The notes: generated from the sequence alone by a model not told the origin. 64,000 nucleotides of DNA from Closterium sp. NIES-65 (GCA_948144175.1 CANXME010002275.1:2794001-2858000), one strand, 5' to 3'; shown: positions 44,308 to 57,000, counted from the stretch's first letter. A program made the numbers and translations.

Positions 44308-47300
44308 ATGGAAGCCCTCGTTGCCTCCGACAACACTCAAAGCACGGACGGCCGGCCATCGTCGTTGTCGCTCGCTGAACCTGAACCGTCCGTCTGTCTC
44401 CACGTGGCGTTGCCTGATGGCTTCTCCCTCCCCGCCGCCGTTTGCAGCTACGGATTCTTTATGATGGCGCCGACCGTCTGGATTCCGCCACGTGTCAGTG
44501 AATCAACGGCACAAGAGGGGCTGGGAGTGAAGAGCGAGGCAGAGGAGGCGGCGGGAGAACCAGGGAGCGCGGAAGGAGGCAGGCGGGAGGCGGGGGATGG
44601 GCGGGAGGGGGCGGAGGGGAGCGGGACAGCCGAGAGGAAAGGGCTCGATGAGGAGGGGGAGCGGGGGAGCAGTGGGAACGCATGGGGAGGGGGAGAGCAA
44701 GCATGGGGAGCGATGGAGCGGCCGCTGAGGCTGGCTGATGGGCGAGCAGTGATGGTGCGAATCACACAGCATGGCGCTGCTGACGTCACACACCATGGCG
44801 CTGCTGACGTCACACACCATGGCGCTGCTGACGTCACACAGCATGGCGCTGCTGACGTCACACACCATGGCACTGCTGACGTGACACAGCATGGCGCTGC
44901 TGACGTCACACAACATTGCAGTGCTGACGTCACACAGCATGACGCTGCTGACGTCTTGGAACGTTCCAGTGGCGACGGCAGCGGAGGCGTGAAGGAGGAG
45001 CCTGTTGACGCCCTGTGCGACACGCATGCCCCCACCGCCATCAGAAGCGCCACTGCTGATGCTGCTGCTGCTGGCAGTGGTACGAGAGTGGCGGTGCGGC
45101 AAGGCACATGGCTGCGAGTGAGGGTGATGGGGTTGGCGCGCATCACTGCAGCGGACCATGCACACCTGCTCGTGAGCCCTTGGACAGTCCATCCATGCAC
45201 CGCGGGCCTGCTAACCACCCCTTGTCATCCCTCTCCTCCGCTGCTGCTTGCTGCTCCCCTCACCCTTCTTGCCCCCTCTGCTCGCCACGCCTTGCCATCC
45301 TCGCCCGCCCTCACCTCTCGTCCATCTCACTCACTAACCACTCCCACACTAGATCCGCCCCACACTAGATCCGCCCCACACTAGATCCGCCCCACACTAG
45401 ATCCGCCCCACACTAGATCCGCCCCACACTAGATCCGTCCCTCTCATGTGGGCTGTCCCTCTCATCCCGCGCGCTGTCCTCCCTACGCGCATCGCCGCCA
45501 ACCTCACGTGCACCCATTGCCGCACCTCCGTCCCGCCCGCGCCTGCCCTCTCACCACCCCTGCAGGCGCAGGTGAGGCGCATGCTGCGGCTGTCACCCAC
45601 CTGCCAGGCCGCCGTGCACGCCTTCCACCGCCGCCACCCCGCCGCCGCTGCTGCCGGCTTTGGGCGGCTCTTCCGGTCGCCGTCGCTCTTTGAGGACATC
45701 GTGAAGGCGCAGCTGCTGTGCAACTGTGAGTGAAGGCGCAGCTGCTGTGCAACTGTGAGTGAAGGCGCAGCTGCTGTGCAACTGTGAGTGAAGGCGCAGC
45801 TGCTGTGCAACTGTGAGTGAAGGCGCAGCTGCTGTGCAACTGTGAGTGAAGGCGCAGCTGCTGTGCAACTGTGAGTGAAGGCGCAGCTGCTGTGCAACTG
45901 TGAGTGAAGGCGCAGCTGCTGTGCAACTGTGAGTGAAGGCGCAGCTGCTGTGCAACTGTGAGCCCAACGCCACCCATGTCTCTGCAAGGTCTGCGGGTTT
46001 GGCGTCCCATGCTCTCTGCTCTTCTTCCCCGTGGGTCCTTTCCCCCGTCCTTCCTCTTCTGTCTCTTTCTCCACCTACCAAGGCCCCCGCCCTTCACATC
46101 ACCGCCCCTCACACCGCCCGGCTTCCATGCTGTGCTGTGCTGTGCTGTGCGGTGCTGAGTGTGGTATGCAGGTGGGTGGGGCAGGAGTCTGGCCATGGCA
46201 CGTGCGCTCTGCCTCTTGCACCGCCACCACTTCGGCCCTCCCATCGGTGCACGCGGTGAGCCCTCCATGTCCTCCTGTCTGCACCGCTGGCCTCTCTCCC
46301 AGTGCAGGCCGGCCAGGCGTGTGTGCTGGCACGACACGGCTCCACTCCACCCGAAACGTTAAGGTGGGGGCAAGATGTGCCACGGCACGGAGCATGCGGT
46401 GCCGGAGAGGTGCGGTGGAGGTGGGGGGAGACGAGGCGATGAGCGACCTCCTCTGAGGAGCGACCCAGTGGGGTGCCGTCACGCCAACCACACTTCACTG
46501 CTCACTTGCTACCAAGCACACGCATTGCCTCGCTGCTGCCTCACCCCTACCTGCTCTCTCTCTGTCTCCTGCCATAACCACTGTTTTTCCTCCTCCCATT
46601 TGCAGATTCGCCTGACTGTGTTGGCGCTTTTCCCGAGCCTCACGAGCTCGCGGGCTTGGAGATACCATACCTAACCAGCAGGTGCGGGCTGGGGTACCGA
46701 GGCCCACGGATTGCCAAGCTGGCAGCTGACGTGGCATCTGGTACCATTGACCTGGAAGCACTCCAGAGGGACTGCCTGCTGGAGAATCCGCCAAGCGGCT
46801 GTGACATGGCAGCAGTAGGTGCGGAGAGGGAGATGGCAGGGCAGGCGGGTGTGGGAGGCGGGGAGGGCAGCGAGCAGGCAGACAAAGGAGTGGAGATGAG
46901 AGGGGCAGACGATGTGGGAGTGGATGCGAGGAGAGGGGCTGGCAGGAGGAAGAGGAGGAGGAAATTGGAGGACGATGGGCGTGAGTTGAACGGAGTGGAG
47001 GCAGCAGAGGAGGCGCAGACGCTTGTGGCACGTGAGGACAGCAGCGCTGCAGCTCGCAAGGGGGGGGGCTGCCATGGCACTGCGCCATTGACTCACACCG
47101 CCATCAAGGGCAGGAGGCAAGCAGACAGGCGGGGGAGGGCGGGGAGTGCGACGGACAAGGAAGAGGAGGTGGGGTGGGAGGAGGCGGTGAGGCAGAGGGT
47201 GCAGCGCTTGCCGGGGTTTGGGCCATTCTCATCGGCCAACGCGCTGCAGTGCATGGGCGTCTTCTGCTTCGTGCCCGCTGACTCCGAAACCATCCGCCAC

Positions 47301-49571
47301 CTCAAGGTGCGTGCCGCCTGCCAAGGTCTGTGCCGCCCTGCATTGTGGCAAGGCAAGCACTCTTGAAGCCAGGGTGGTGCAGTGTGACTCATGACTTGGA
47401 GAATGCTGTGCACTCGAACAGTGCAGTATGCAATCAAGCCGCAAGGCGCACAGCAATAAACGATCCTCAGAAAGTCCATTCTTTATATTATAAACGCTAC
47501 ATCACAGCGCATGTCACCACAGCACGTGTGGCACGCTGCCCGTCCCCCTGGTGCAGGCGAGGGGGCATGCGGGGTGCACGGCTGGCACGGTGGATGCACT
47601 GGCAGCACGAGCGTACGCCACCCACGCGCCCTTCCAGTTCCTCGCCTACTGGTAAGCTGCCCTGTGCCATGCCCACATGATGTGCCCTGTGCCATGCCCA
47701 CATGATGTGCCCTGTGCCATGCCCACATGATGTGCCCTGTGCCATGCCCACATGATGTGCCCTGTGCCATGCCCACATGATGTGCCCTGTGCCATGCCCA
47801 CATGATGTGCCCTGTGCCATGCCCACATGATGTGCCCTCATGCCTCTCCTTGATTCTTTAGACCATGCCTCAGGCTCACACCATGCCTCACACCATGCCT
47901 CACACGTGTGTTGTGCATATCGCTTGTTTGAAAGTCCATGGCAGGCAGAGCGCATGTGTGACACGTGGCTCCACCCTGCCGGATGCGAACCCACTGCTTA
48001 CTCTCAAGCGCCTCACACTCCCTCACTTTCACTTGCCCCTGCTCACACCACTCCCTGCATGTCCCTGCCGTGCTCTGCTCATGTCGCCGTGCTCCACTCG
48101 CTCTGCTGTGCGCTGCTCCGCTGCTGTCGCGGTGGGGGGGCGGCATGGCAGGTGGGACATATGGGGCGAGTACGAGCGGGTGTTTGGCCCCATGGCGCAC
48201 CTGCCCTCATCGCGCTACCCTGCCATCACGGGCCACAGCATGCGCGCGGCTGGGGGCGCTGGGGGGGTGGGCAGGGGAGCTGGGGGTAAGGTGAGTGATG
48301 GTGGGGGCAGTGATGCGGTGGAGGGCAAGGCGGGTGGTGGTGGCGGCGGTGGTGGTGTGATGGTGAGCGCTCAGCGCCGCCGCACTGGCAGGCGCCGCTC
48401 ACACGGTGAGTCTAGCAGCCCGCCCACACGCTCCCCTGGTGATGCAGAGGGGGGTGGCGGGGTAGATGAGGGGGGTGCAGGGAGAGGCCGAAGAGGTGGT
48501 GAGTCATGTGGAGATACGGCATCAGCTGGAGTGGTGAGTGCTGCGGGAGAGGTAGCAGCAGTCGTGGATGCGGCTGCTGCTGCTGTGGAAGACACTGCTG
48601 ATGGCAGGGTGTGTGTGCAGTGCAGTGCAGCAGGCATGGGCGTGCGGCGCAGCAGGCGGGTCATGGCACAACGCAGTCAGCGCGGCAGTGCGAGTGGCAC
48701 GGCCGCCTGTAGTGCCTGCTCAGCGCGGAGCCGTGGTGTGGAGCAGCAAGGGGCGGAGCGGAAGAGCCGGGAGCGTGGCAGTGGCAAGGGGAGGAGGCGA
48801 GGGCACAGCGGTGGGGGTGAGAGGGGTGGGGACATGGGTGTGGGGCGAATTCAAGGGCCGGTTGGCGGGGGGAGGAGAGGCAGTGCTGCAGTGGGGAGGG
48901 GGCGAAGAAGGGGGAGGAGTGAGTTAGAGAGGGATGAGGTGGGAGGGAGTGAAGGGGGCGAGGAGAGCGGAGGCGAGGCGGGGATGGAGATGGTGGTGCG
49001 GAGTGGTGAAGAGGAAGGGCGTGAGTGTGTGTGTGCAGAGGCAGTGCAGGCGGATCAGCAGCCGAGAAAGATTGGCCCAGGGCAGCAAGGGGGTGGGCAG
49101 CAGGAGGGCGAGGAGCAGGGGGGCAGGCAGGTATGGGTGCAAGGGGAGCTGCAAGCAGGAAGCTTCCACACAGGAGGCGAGGTGGGAGTGGCAGCTGCGT
49201 GGGTGATGGATGATGGCAGGTGGGCAGGAGGAGATGGAGAGTGGGAAGGGCAGGCCAAGCCAAGAGGGGGTGGTGGCAAGGCACCGCCCAAACAGGCGCC
49301 TGCTGCTGTAGGCGTGCAGCACTGCCAGCCACGGCCGTGGTGGATTGGTCGTCTAACAGCCTTTTCCCCGCCTGCTGTGCTCTCCCCTGTGAAGGTGCCC
49401 TGCTCCACAGGCCGCACATGCCACACGCACCTGCGTGCACCACCATGCATGCGGTACCTTCCTGCGTGCGGCGACGAATCACGGTTGGGGAAAGCTCTGG
49501 AAGGTCTTCGTACCCAGGCTCCCCTTGCCTCCCCTTCCTTTTTGGCATCAAGCCTTGTTTCCACAGAGTGA
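44308..49571 (+). CDS. Plant-type HhH-GPD DNA glycosylase-like protein, 6 exons, 1107 aa
   Basis: Exons: 44308-45171, 45566-45725, 46172-46255, 46606-47306, 47557-47651, 48152-49571; phases join throughout. Early residues PAAVCSYGFFMMAPTVW and the block GFGRLFRSPSLFEDIVK, joined to LLCNC across an exon junction, are typical of an OGG1-like plant family of HhH-GPD proteins. CGLGYRGPRIAKLA follows. The helix-hairpin-helix LPGFGPFSSA lies near residue 571, and PADSETIRH near 595 carries the expected catalytic-type aspartate. PFQFLAYW is at about 635. Where OGG1 has its catalytic lysine (GxGTK) this protein appears to have phenylalanine, so a lyase step is unlikely. Family role: base-excision repair or DNA binding in nucleus or organelle; substrate unknown. 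The last exon encodes a basic, Gly-rich, probably disordered tail that I do not recognise; its end is the least certain part. Confidence 0.82.
44766..44960 (+). repeat. 24-bp coding minisatellite in exon 1 of the glycosylase-like gene
   Basis: The unit CATGGCGCTGCTGACGTCACACAC encodes the eight-residue repeat HHGAADVT, about 8 copies. Most copies carry the palindrome TGACGTCA. Confidence 0.92.
45346..45440. repeat. 16-bp minisatellite in intron 1 of the glycosylase-like gene
   Basis: The unit is CCGCCCCACACTAGAT, about 6 copies, in the intron between 45172 and 45565. Confidence 0.93.
45703..45962 (+). repeat. 29-bp array carrying the exon 2 splice donor, about 9 copies
   Basis: The unit is GAAGGCGCAGCTGCTGTGCAACT|GTGAGT: the last 23 bases of exon 2 plus a consensus 5' splice site. 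Copies are virtually identical, so about nine equivalent donors stand in a row. Confidence 0.95.
47653..47836. repeat. 25-bp minisatellite next to the exon 5 donor, about 7 copies
   Basis: The unit is TGCCCTGTGCCATGCCCACATGATG. It starts a few bases after the GTAAGC donor at 47652. It excludes the splice site. Confidence 0.95.
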
Positions 49572-49735
49572 AATCTACTAAGTGTACGTAAGACAAGTCC
49601 AGGGGGGTGTCCAGTGAATGCGTTTACCATTCAGGCTTCATGGCTCATGATGGTTCCCCGCGGTGGAAAGCAGTTACTGAGATACACTGTTTTGCGTCAG
49701 GATGCAACAACAAAACGAACAAGAAACGGAACATA

Positions 49736-50727
49736 AGGGCGGGTCCAACTTTGCACATGTACAATAATTTTTTAGCTCAGTTACCACATTTCGGCATGTA
49801 CCGTATCCCCCCGGATATACCCCCATGGGGGGCAATAATAAAACAGGTTTTTTCATGGGGGTGGGCTTATAATCGAGTAAATTTATAAGCGCCGGCGTTT
49901 ATAAAATGACATACATATTTTTTTATATCTTTTAACACCAAACTGTAGGTCTCGTGCTTGCCTTTTCAATCGAGTCGAAGTTACATGGGATCGTCTGTGA
50001 AATTCTCGCGCGCGCTGGGAGATACACCCAATCTGACTCACATCCAGCTCCTGACAGGTCCTGCTGACTGGACCCGCATCCAGTGCAGGGTCCGAATGTG
50101 AAGGGAACCGATTCTGCAACATATCCGCCTGCTAAAGTAAAAATCGTTACAGCTTTTTGAACACATTTCAAATTTTAAAGTTTACGTGCGCTTATAATAA
50201 AACAAGTTTTTTCAAGGGGTGCGCTTATAATCGAGGAGGGGATATAAGCGCCATATGCCAATTAGAAGCGCCAGGCGCTTATCCTAGGGTGGCGCTTATA
50301 TCCGGGGGGAGACGGTACCGTAACAGAACTACAAATGTACCAGAATCCATTTGACGCGAGACAGTACATACGGTATATGATGACATTTCGAAAACGTGCC
50401 CGGGGACGTGCAGAACACATCCGAAGGTTAACGTCAAACTCGTTTCGCGTCAAACACCCCAGAAGGTAACACCTTGTTTCGCTAATTTGTTTTCGCCAAT
50501 AAATCCCCCCTCTGTCACAGGTGCAAAAAACCTCGCTTTATTGGGTAACCCCTCATTCCAGGTACTGTACCCCGCAGCGTTACTGTACCTTGTCAAAAGT
50601 CCAAATTGTGCACTCGGAACTGGACAGGAAATGTTTGGAGTTCGCACTGGGGTACAGTCAAGTATGACTAGTGCATTGACGTAAAAATAACGAAAAAAAC
50701 GGGAGTGTGCAAAGTTGGACCCGCCCT
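49736..50727. mobile_element. DNA element with terminal inverted repeats, containing a second one
   Basis: The outer ends are inverted copies of GGGCGGGTCCAACTTTGCAC (49737-49756 and 50707-50726). Inside, CCGTATCCCCCCGGATATA (about 49800) is matched in inverted, imperfect form by TATATCCGGGGGGAGACGG (about 50297). The interior also holds an ATAATAAAACARGTTTTTTCA...CTTATAATCGAG direct repeat (49830 and 50195). No transposase ORF is present. It looks like a MITE, probably Tc1/mariner- or pogo-like from the terminal words, with a nested relative. The target duplication is unclear. Confidence 0.7.
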
Positions 50728-51039
50728 AAGCACTGGACGTCACTAGGTAGCTTCTTGGAAATTGCTAATAGTCCAGCAGGTGTGGTGACTGCATCTGCTC
50801 TGCTGTCAAATTCTAGAATTTTCTGACCCTCCGATGAGAAACTTGGACCCTCAGATGAAGCTTTTAGTATCCAATCGAACCATCACTTTGTCCCATAAGT
50901 ATGCCTGTCAGCAGTATGGACATCCACTGTGAATACTGCGCAGCCTATGCCGTGTATGGGGAGCACGAGGGAGGGATGAGAGGACGAGGACATGTGTGCA
51001 GCCCAGAGTGTGGACGAGGAGAATGAACAGCGCACAGCA
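50728..51039. other. Intergenic, 3' side of the GST gene
   Basis: No gene seen. It should contain the 3' UTR of the minus-strand GST. Confidence 0.4.
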
Positions 51040-54000
51040 TCAGGCGGGGATGGGCTCGAGCTGCTGCACCTTCTTCCACGCGGGGCGGGACGAGATGCGC
51101 TCCCACCACTGCGCCACGTTGGGGCGCGACGTGATGAGATCACCGGCGCCGGCATGGAAGAGGATCTCGGTGTACGGCAGGTGCGTGAGGTCCGCTAGCG
51201 TGCAGCGCCCACCCACCAGGTACTGGCGCCCCTCCAGGTGCTTCTCGTAGATGTCAAACAGCCGCCCCAGCTGCCAGGGCGAGCACGGGCAGGCGAGGGG
51301 GTTGAGAGGGCATTAGAGTGGTTATGAGGTGTGTGAGGGGGAGGGCAGCTCGCACAGCACTAACACCCAGGCCTCACCAGCCCCAGCCCCAGCCCCAGCC
51401 CCAGCCCCAGCCCCAGCCCCAGCTCTCCTCCCAAGCCTCTAATCCTCCCCATCGCCCCAACTCATACCCCATCCTCTCCCCATCTGAGCCATGCTCCCAC
51501 CGCCATCCCATCTCTCACCTTCTCAATGGCTGCATCAGCGCGCGCCTTGTCGGGCTCGCCCTTGCCCATGAGGCGTTTGAGGAAGTTCTCCTCCACCACC
51601 ACGGCCACCTGCTCCGTCACGCTGTGCGCCTCCACGTCCGTCCACTGGCTCACCTCCGCGCGCTCCCACACGTCCGCCCCCACCAGGTTCGGGCGCCCCT
51701 CCGCGTACTTCTCCGCTATGTACCGCATGATGGCGCGCGACTCTGGGGGGAGATGGAGGAACACACAGCACACACAGCACACACAGCACACACAGCACAC
51801 ACAGCACACACAGCACACACAGCACACACAGCACACACAGCACACACAGCACACACAGCACGCACAGCACGCACAGCACGCACAGCACGCACAGCACGCA
51901 CAGCACACACAGCACGCACAGAGCTGGTGTGACGCCTCTTGGGGACCGGAGGGCGAGCTCCGACGCTCCGTTACGTGCTACTTGTTCTTCCTCGGTCCGT
52001 CACTCATCTCTTGGCAGTCCAAACGTCAAGCTGTCGTCGCTACCTCCTCATGTGAAGCTGAATACTATTCTCTGGGCGCCGCGGTGCATGACGCCTTATG
52101 GCTTCGATCCCTCCTTACTGCACTTGGACTTCCCCCACCCGGCCCCACCCGCATCTCGTGTGACAACAGCGCCGCCATCATTCTGCCCAAGGACGACGGC
52201 GTCTTTCATCCCAAGGCCAAACACATCGACATCAAGCACCATTTCATTCGTGATCATGTCGCCGACCACTCCGTCACCCTTCACTATGTTCCTACTCAAG
52301 ACAACCTCGCTGACATTGGCACCAAACCTTTGCCCCGTGACCCTTTTCTACGCATCCGTGGTCTTCTCGGTCTCACCCATGTCTCCGCTTGAAGAACCCT
52401 ACCCCGGGGACATCCTTGAGGGGGAGTGTTGTGCAGCAAATATGTCCCGGAGGGTAGATTCTCACCTGTGGTCTTAGAGGTTGTGGGTTCAATTCTCAGT
52501 AGCTGCAGGTTCCCTTCTCATTATGCTCCACATTACATGTCCACACTCTACCACACTCCACCACAGTGAAGTGTGGTCACAGCTGGCATTGCCACCTGTC
52601 CACTCATCCCACACTCACCTTGCTGGCCTCTATGGTGTGCCATATGCTGTCATGTGGGTTGTTGTTCCAGCCTGGCCCACATGTGCAACATGTGGCCTCA
52701 CTTGCTAGCTTGGCAAGGTTGGCTAGCCTAGCCCTCAGTATTGAGGTGCTGCAGCTAGCCTCAAGAGTTCAGCCACATATATGTGGCTTCCCACTTCACT
52801 AGGGATTATCCTTGACAAGGACCTTGCTCTAGTCTTTAAGACTTGTACCATTTTCTTGCTAAGGAGATTTCTTCTTCCTATCGTGCCCTAAGTTCACCGA
52901 TCCACTTTCTTCAGCACGCACAGCACGCACAGCACGCACAGCACACACAGCACACACAGCACGCACAGCACGCACAGCACGCACAGCACGCACAGCACGC
53001 ACAGCACACACAGCACACACAGCACACACAGCACGCACAGCACGCACAGCACGCACAGCACACACAGCACGCACAGCACACACAGCACACACAGCACACA
53101 CAGCACACACAGCACACACAGCACGCACAGCACACACAGCACACACAGCACACACAGCACGCACAGCACGCACAGCACACACAGCACACACAGCACACAC
53201 AGCACACACAGCACGCACAGCACGCACAGCACACACAGCACGCACAGCACACACAGCACGCACAGCACGCACAGCACACACAGCACGCACAGCACGCACA
53301 GCACACACAGCACGCACAGCACACACAGCACGCACAGCACACACAGCACGAACAGCACACACAGCACGCACAGCACACACAGCACGCACAGCACACACAG
53401 CACGCACAGCACGCACAGCACGCACAGCACACACAGCACGCACAGCACACACAGCACGCACAGCACACACAGCACGGACACCACCCACAGCACGCATAGC
53501 ACGCACAGCACGCACAGCACGCACAGCACACACAGCACGCACAGCACGCACAGCACGCACAGCACACACAGCACACACAGCACGCACAGCACGCACATCA
53601 CACACAGCACACACAGCACGCACAGCACACACAGCACGCACAGCACGCACAGCACGCACAGCACACACAGCACGCACAGCACGCACAGCACGCACAGCAC
53701 ACACGGCACACACAGCACACACAGCACACACAGCACACACAGCACGCATAGCACGCACAGCACGCACAGCACGCACAGCACACACAGCACACACAGCACG
53801 CACAGCACACACAGCACACACAGCACACACAGCACGCACAGCACACACAGCACACACAGCACGCACAGCACACACAGCACACACAGCACACACAGCACAC
53901 ACAGCACACACAGCACACACAGCACGCACAGCAAGCACAGCACACACAGCACGCACAGCACACACAGCACGCACAGCACACACAGCACGCACAGCACACA

Positions 54001-57000
54001 CAGCACGCATAGCACACACAGCACGCACAGCACGTACAGCACACACAGCACGCACAGCACGCACAGCACACACAGCACGCACAGCACACACAGCACGCAC
54101 AGCACGCACAGCACGCACAGCACACACAGCACGCACAGCACGCACAGCACACACAGCACGCACAGCACGCACAGCACGCACAGCACGCACAGCACGCACA
54201 GCACACACAGCACACACAGCACGCACAGCACACACAGCACACACAGCACACACAGCACGCACAGCACGCACAGCACGCACAGCACACACAGCACGCACAG
54301 CACGCACAGCACACACAGCACGCACAGCACGCCCAGCACGCACAGCACGCACAGCACACACAGCACGCACAGCACACACAGCACACACAGCACGCACAGC
54401 ACGCACAGCACGCACAGCACACACAGCACACACAGCACGCACAGCACACACAGCACACACAGCACGCACAGCACGCACAGCACACACAGCACACACAACA
54501 CACACAGCACGCACAGCACACACAGCACGCACAGCACGCACAGCACGCACAGCACGCACAGCACGCACAGCACACACAGCACACACAGCACGCACAGCAC
54601 ACACAGCACACACAGCACACACAGCACACACAGCACGCACAGCACGCACAGCATGCACAGCACGCACAGCACACACAGCACGCACAGCACACACAGCACA
54701 CACAGCACGCACAGCACGCACAGCACGCACAGCACGCACAGCACACACTGCACGCACTGCACGCACAGCACGCACAGCACACACAGCACACACAGCACGC
54801 ACAGCACGCACAGCACGCACAGCACGCACAGCACACACAGCACACACAGCACGCACAGCACACACAGCACACACAGCACGCACAGCACGCACAGCACACA
54901 CAGCACACACAGCACGCACAGCACGCACAGCACACACAGCACACACAGCACACACAGCACGCACAGCACACACAGCACGCACAGCACACACAGCACACAC
55001 AGCACACACAGCACACACAGCACGCACAGCACACACAGCACTCACAGCACGCACAGCACGCACAGCACACACAGCACACACAGCACACACAGCACACACA
55101 GCACACACAGCACACACAGCACAAACATCACGCACAGCACACACAGCACACACAGCACACACAGCACACACAGCACGCACAGCACACACAGCACGCACAG
55201 CACGCACAGCACGCACAGCACGCACAGCACACACAGCACACACAGCACGCACAGCACGCACAGCACACACAGCACGCACAGCACGCACAGCAAACACAGC
55301 ACGCACAGCACGCACAGCACGCACAGCACACACAGCACACACAGCACACACAGCACACACAGCACGCACAGCACACACAGCACGCACAGCACGCACAGCA
55401 CACACAGCACGCACAGCACGCACAGCACGCACAGCACGCACAGCACACACAGCACGCACAGCACACACAGCACACACAGCACGCACAGCACGCACAGCAC
55501 GCACAGCACACACAGCACACACAGCACGCACAGCACACACAGCACACACAGCACGCACAGCACGCACAGCACACACAGCACACACAGCACACACAACACA
55601 CACAGCACGCACAGCACACACAGCACGCACAGCACGCACAGCACGCACAGCACGCACAGCACGCGCAGCACGCACAGCACACACAGCACACACAGCACGC
55701 ACAGCACACACAGCACGCACAGCACCCACAGCACGCACAGCACGCACAGCACGCACAGCACGCACAGCACGCACAGCACGCACAGCACGCACAGCACACA
55801 CAGCACACACAGCACGCACAGCACGCACAGCACGCACAGCACGCACAGCACACACAGCACACACAGCACGCACAGCACGCACAGCAAACACAGCACGCAC
55901 AGCACGCACAGCACGCACAGCACGCACAGCACACACAGCACGCACAGCACGCACAGCACGCAGTGATGGGGAGAGAAGGCGCAGATGCGTGTGTGAGTGG
56001 AGACAGCATGCCATGCATTTATGTGACGGCTCTGCGCTCTACTTCCTTCCAACTTTCACGTCTGCCCTTCGCCGAACAACAGCACACCCATTCACAGCAT
56101 CTTGATCAAGCATTCGAGTAACAGCGCGATTGTAAGGGGGGTGCAAACGAGGGGTGGTGCGAAGGTTGGTTAGCGACCGTAGAGAATGACTGACCTTGCA
56201 TAGCAAACCGCTCAGATGCTGGCACATGTGAAAACAGAGGCGATAAAATATGAAACATTGACACAGTTGGCAGACGTTTGAGAGCAGAGCGGTAAGAAGA
56301 GGCGGGCAGCCCTTGCACTGACCATTGAGGTAGCGGCCGTTGTCGTCCAGCACTGGCATCTTGCCGAACGGCTGGCAGCACGAGCCAAGGGGAGGAGCAG
56401 GGGGAGATGCGGAGAGCGAGAGTGAGACGGATGAGAGGGTGTGCACGAACACGACTGCACCAATTAACATTCGCAACTAACGCCATGCCATGACACAGCA
56501 CTACACTACACCTTCGCACCGAATGGGACACCACTCCGAATGCTGCTTACGCGCCTTCGACTCTCAATAACAATCCTCTCCATCCGTAATGCATCATTGA
56601 CAGCCGTTACTGCAGACATAGAGTGTCCGTATCCGCCGCGACGCATCACACCCATCCCCTATCCCCGCTACGAGATGCTTCCATGTGCTCCACTCACGCA
56701 CGTTCATGGCGAGGAACTCGGGCGTCTTGTTGTCGCCCTTGCTCGTGTTCACCACCTTCATCTCGAAATCCTGCCGGGGGGAAGGGGGGGAGACACGGTT
56801 GCGTGACTCGGACTGCTGGCGAGGCATGGCAAGCGATGAATGCCGCCGCGCACTCACGAATACAGAAACCAGCATGACGACAGTCCGTAGCGGAGCAACG
56901 AAGTCGACAAATCGACATGCCTGGACAGATACCACGATCAGGAATTCCCATCGCGCATGTGGCCATGGCGCTCACCTCGACGCCCATCTCATAGAGCGTC

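Noticed and set aside
45504-46337. Minus-strand ORFs of 225-277 codons rich in SLTVAQQLRLHSQLHSS
   Set aside because: Antisense of the 29-bp donor repeat; the repeat unit alone makes them.
47483-47994. Minus-strand ORFs with MWAWHRAHHVG repeats
   Set aside because: Produced by the 25-bp intron minisatellite in the glycosylase-like gene; no domain.
52859-56014. ORFs of 1051, 715, 508 and 437 codons across the 9-bp array
   Set aside because: The 9-bp unit has no stop in most frames, so all are open; products are two- or three-residue repeats with no flanking exon logic. The real coding sequence on this strand (GST) skips the region.
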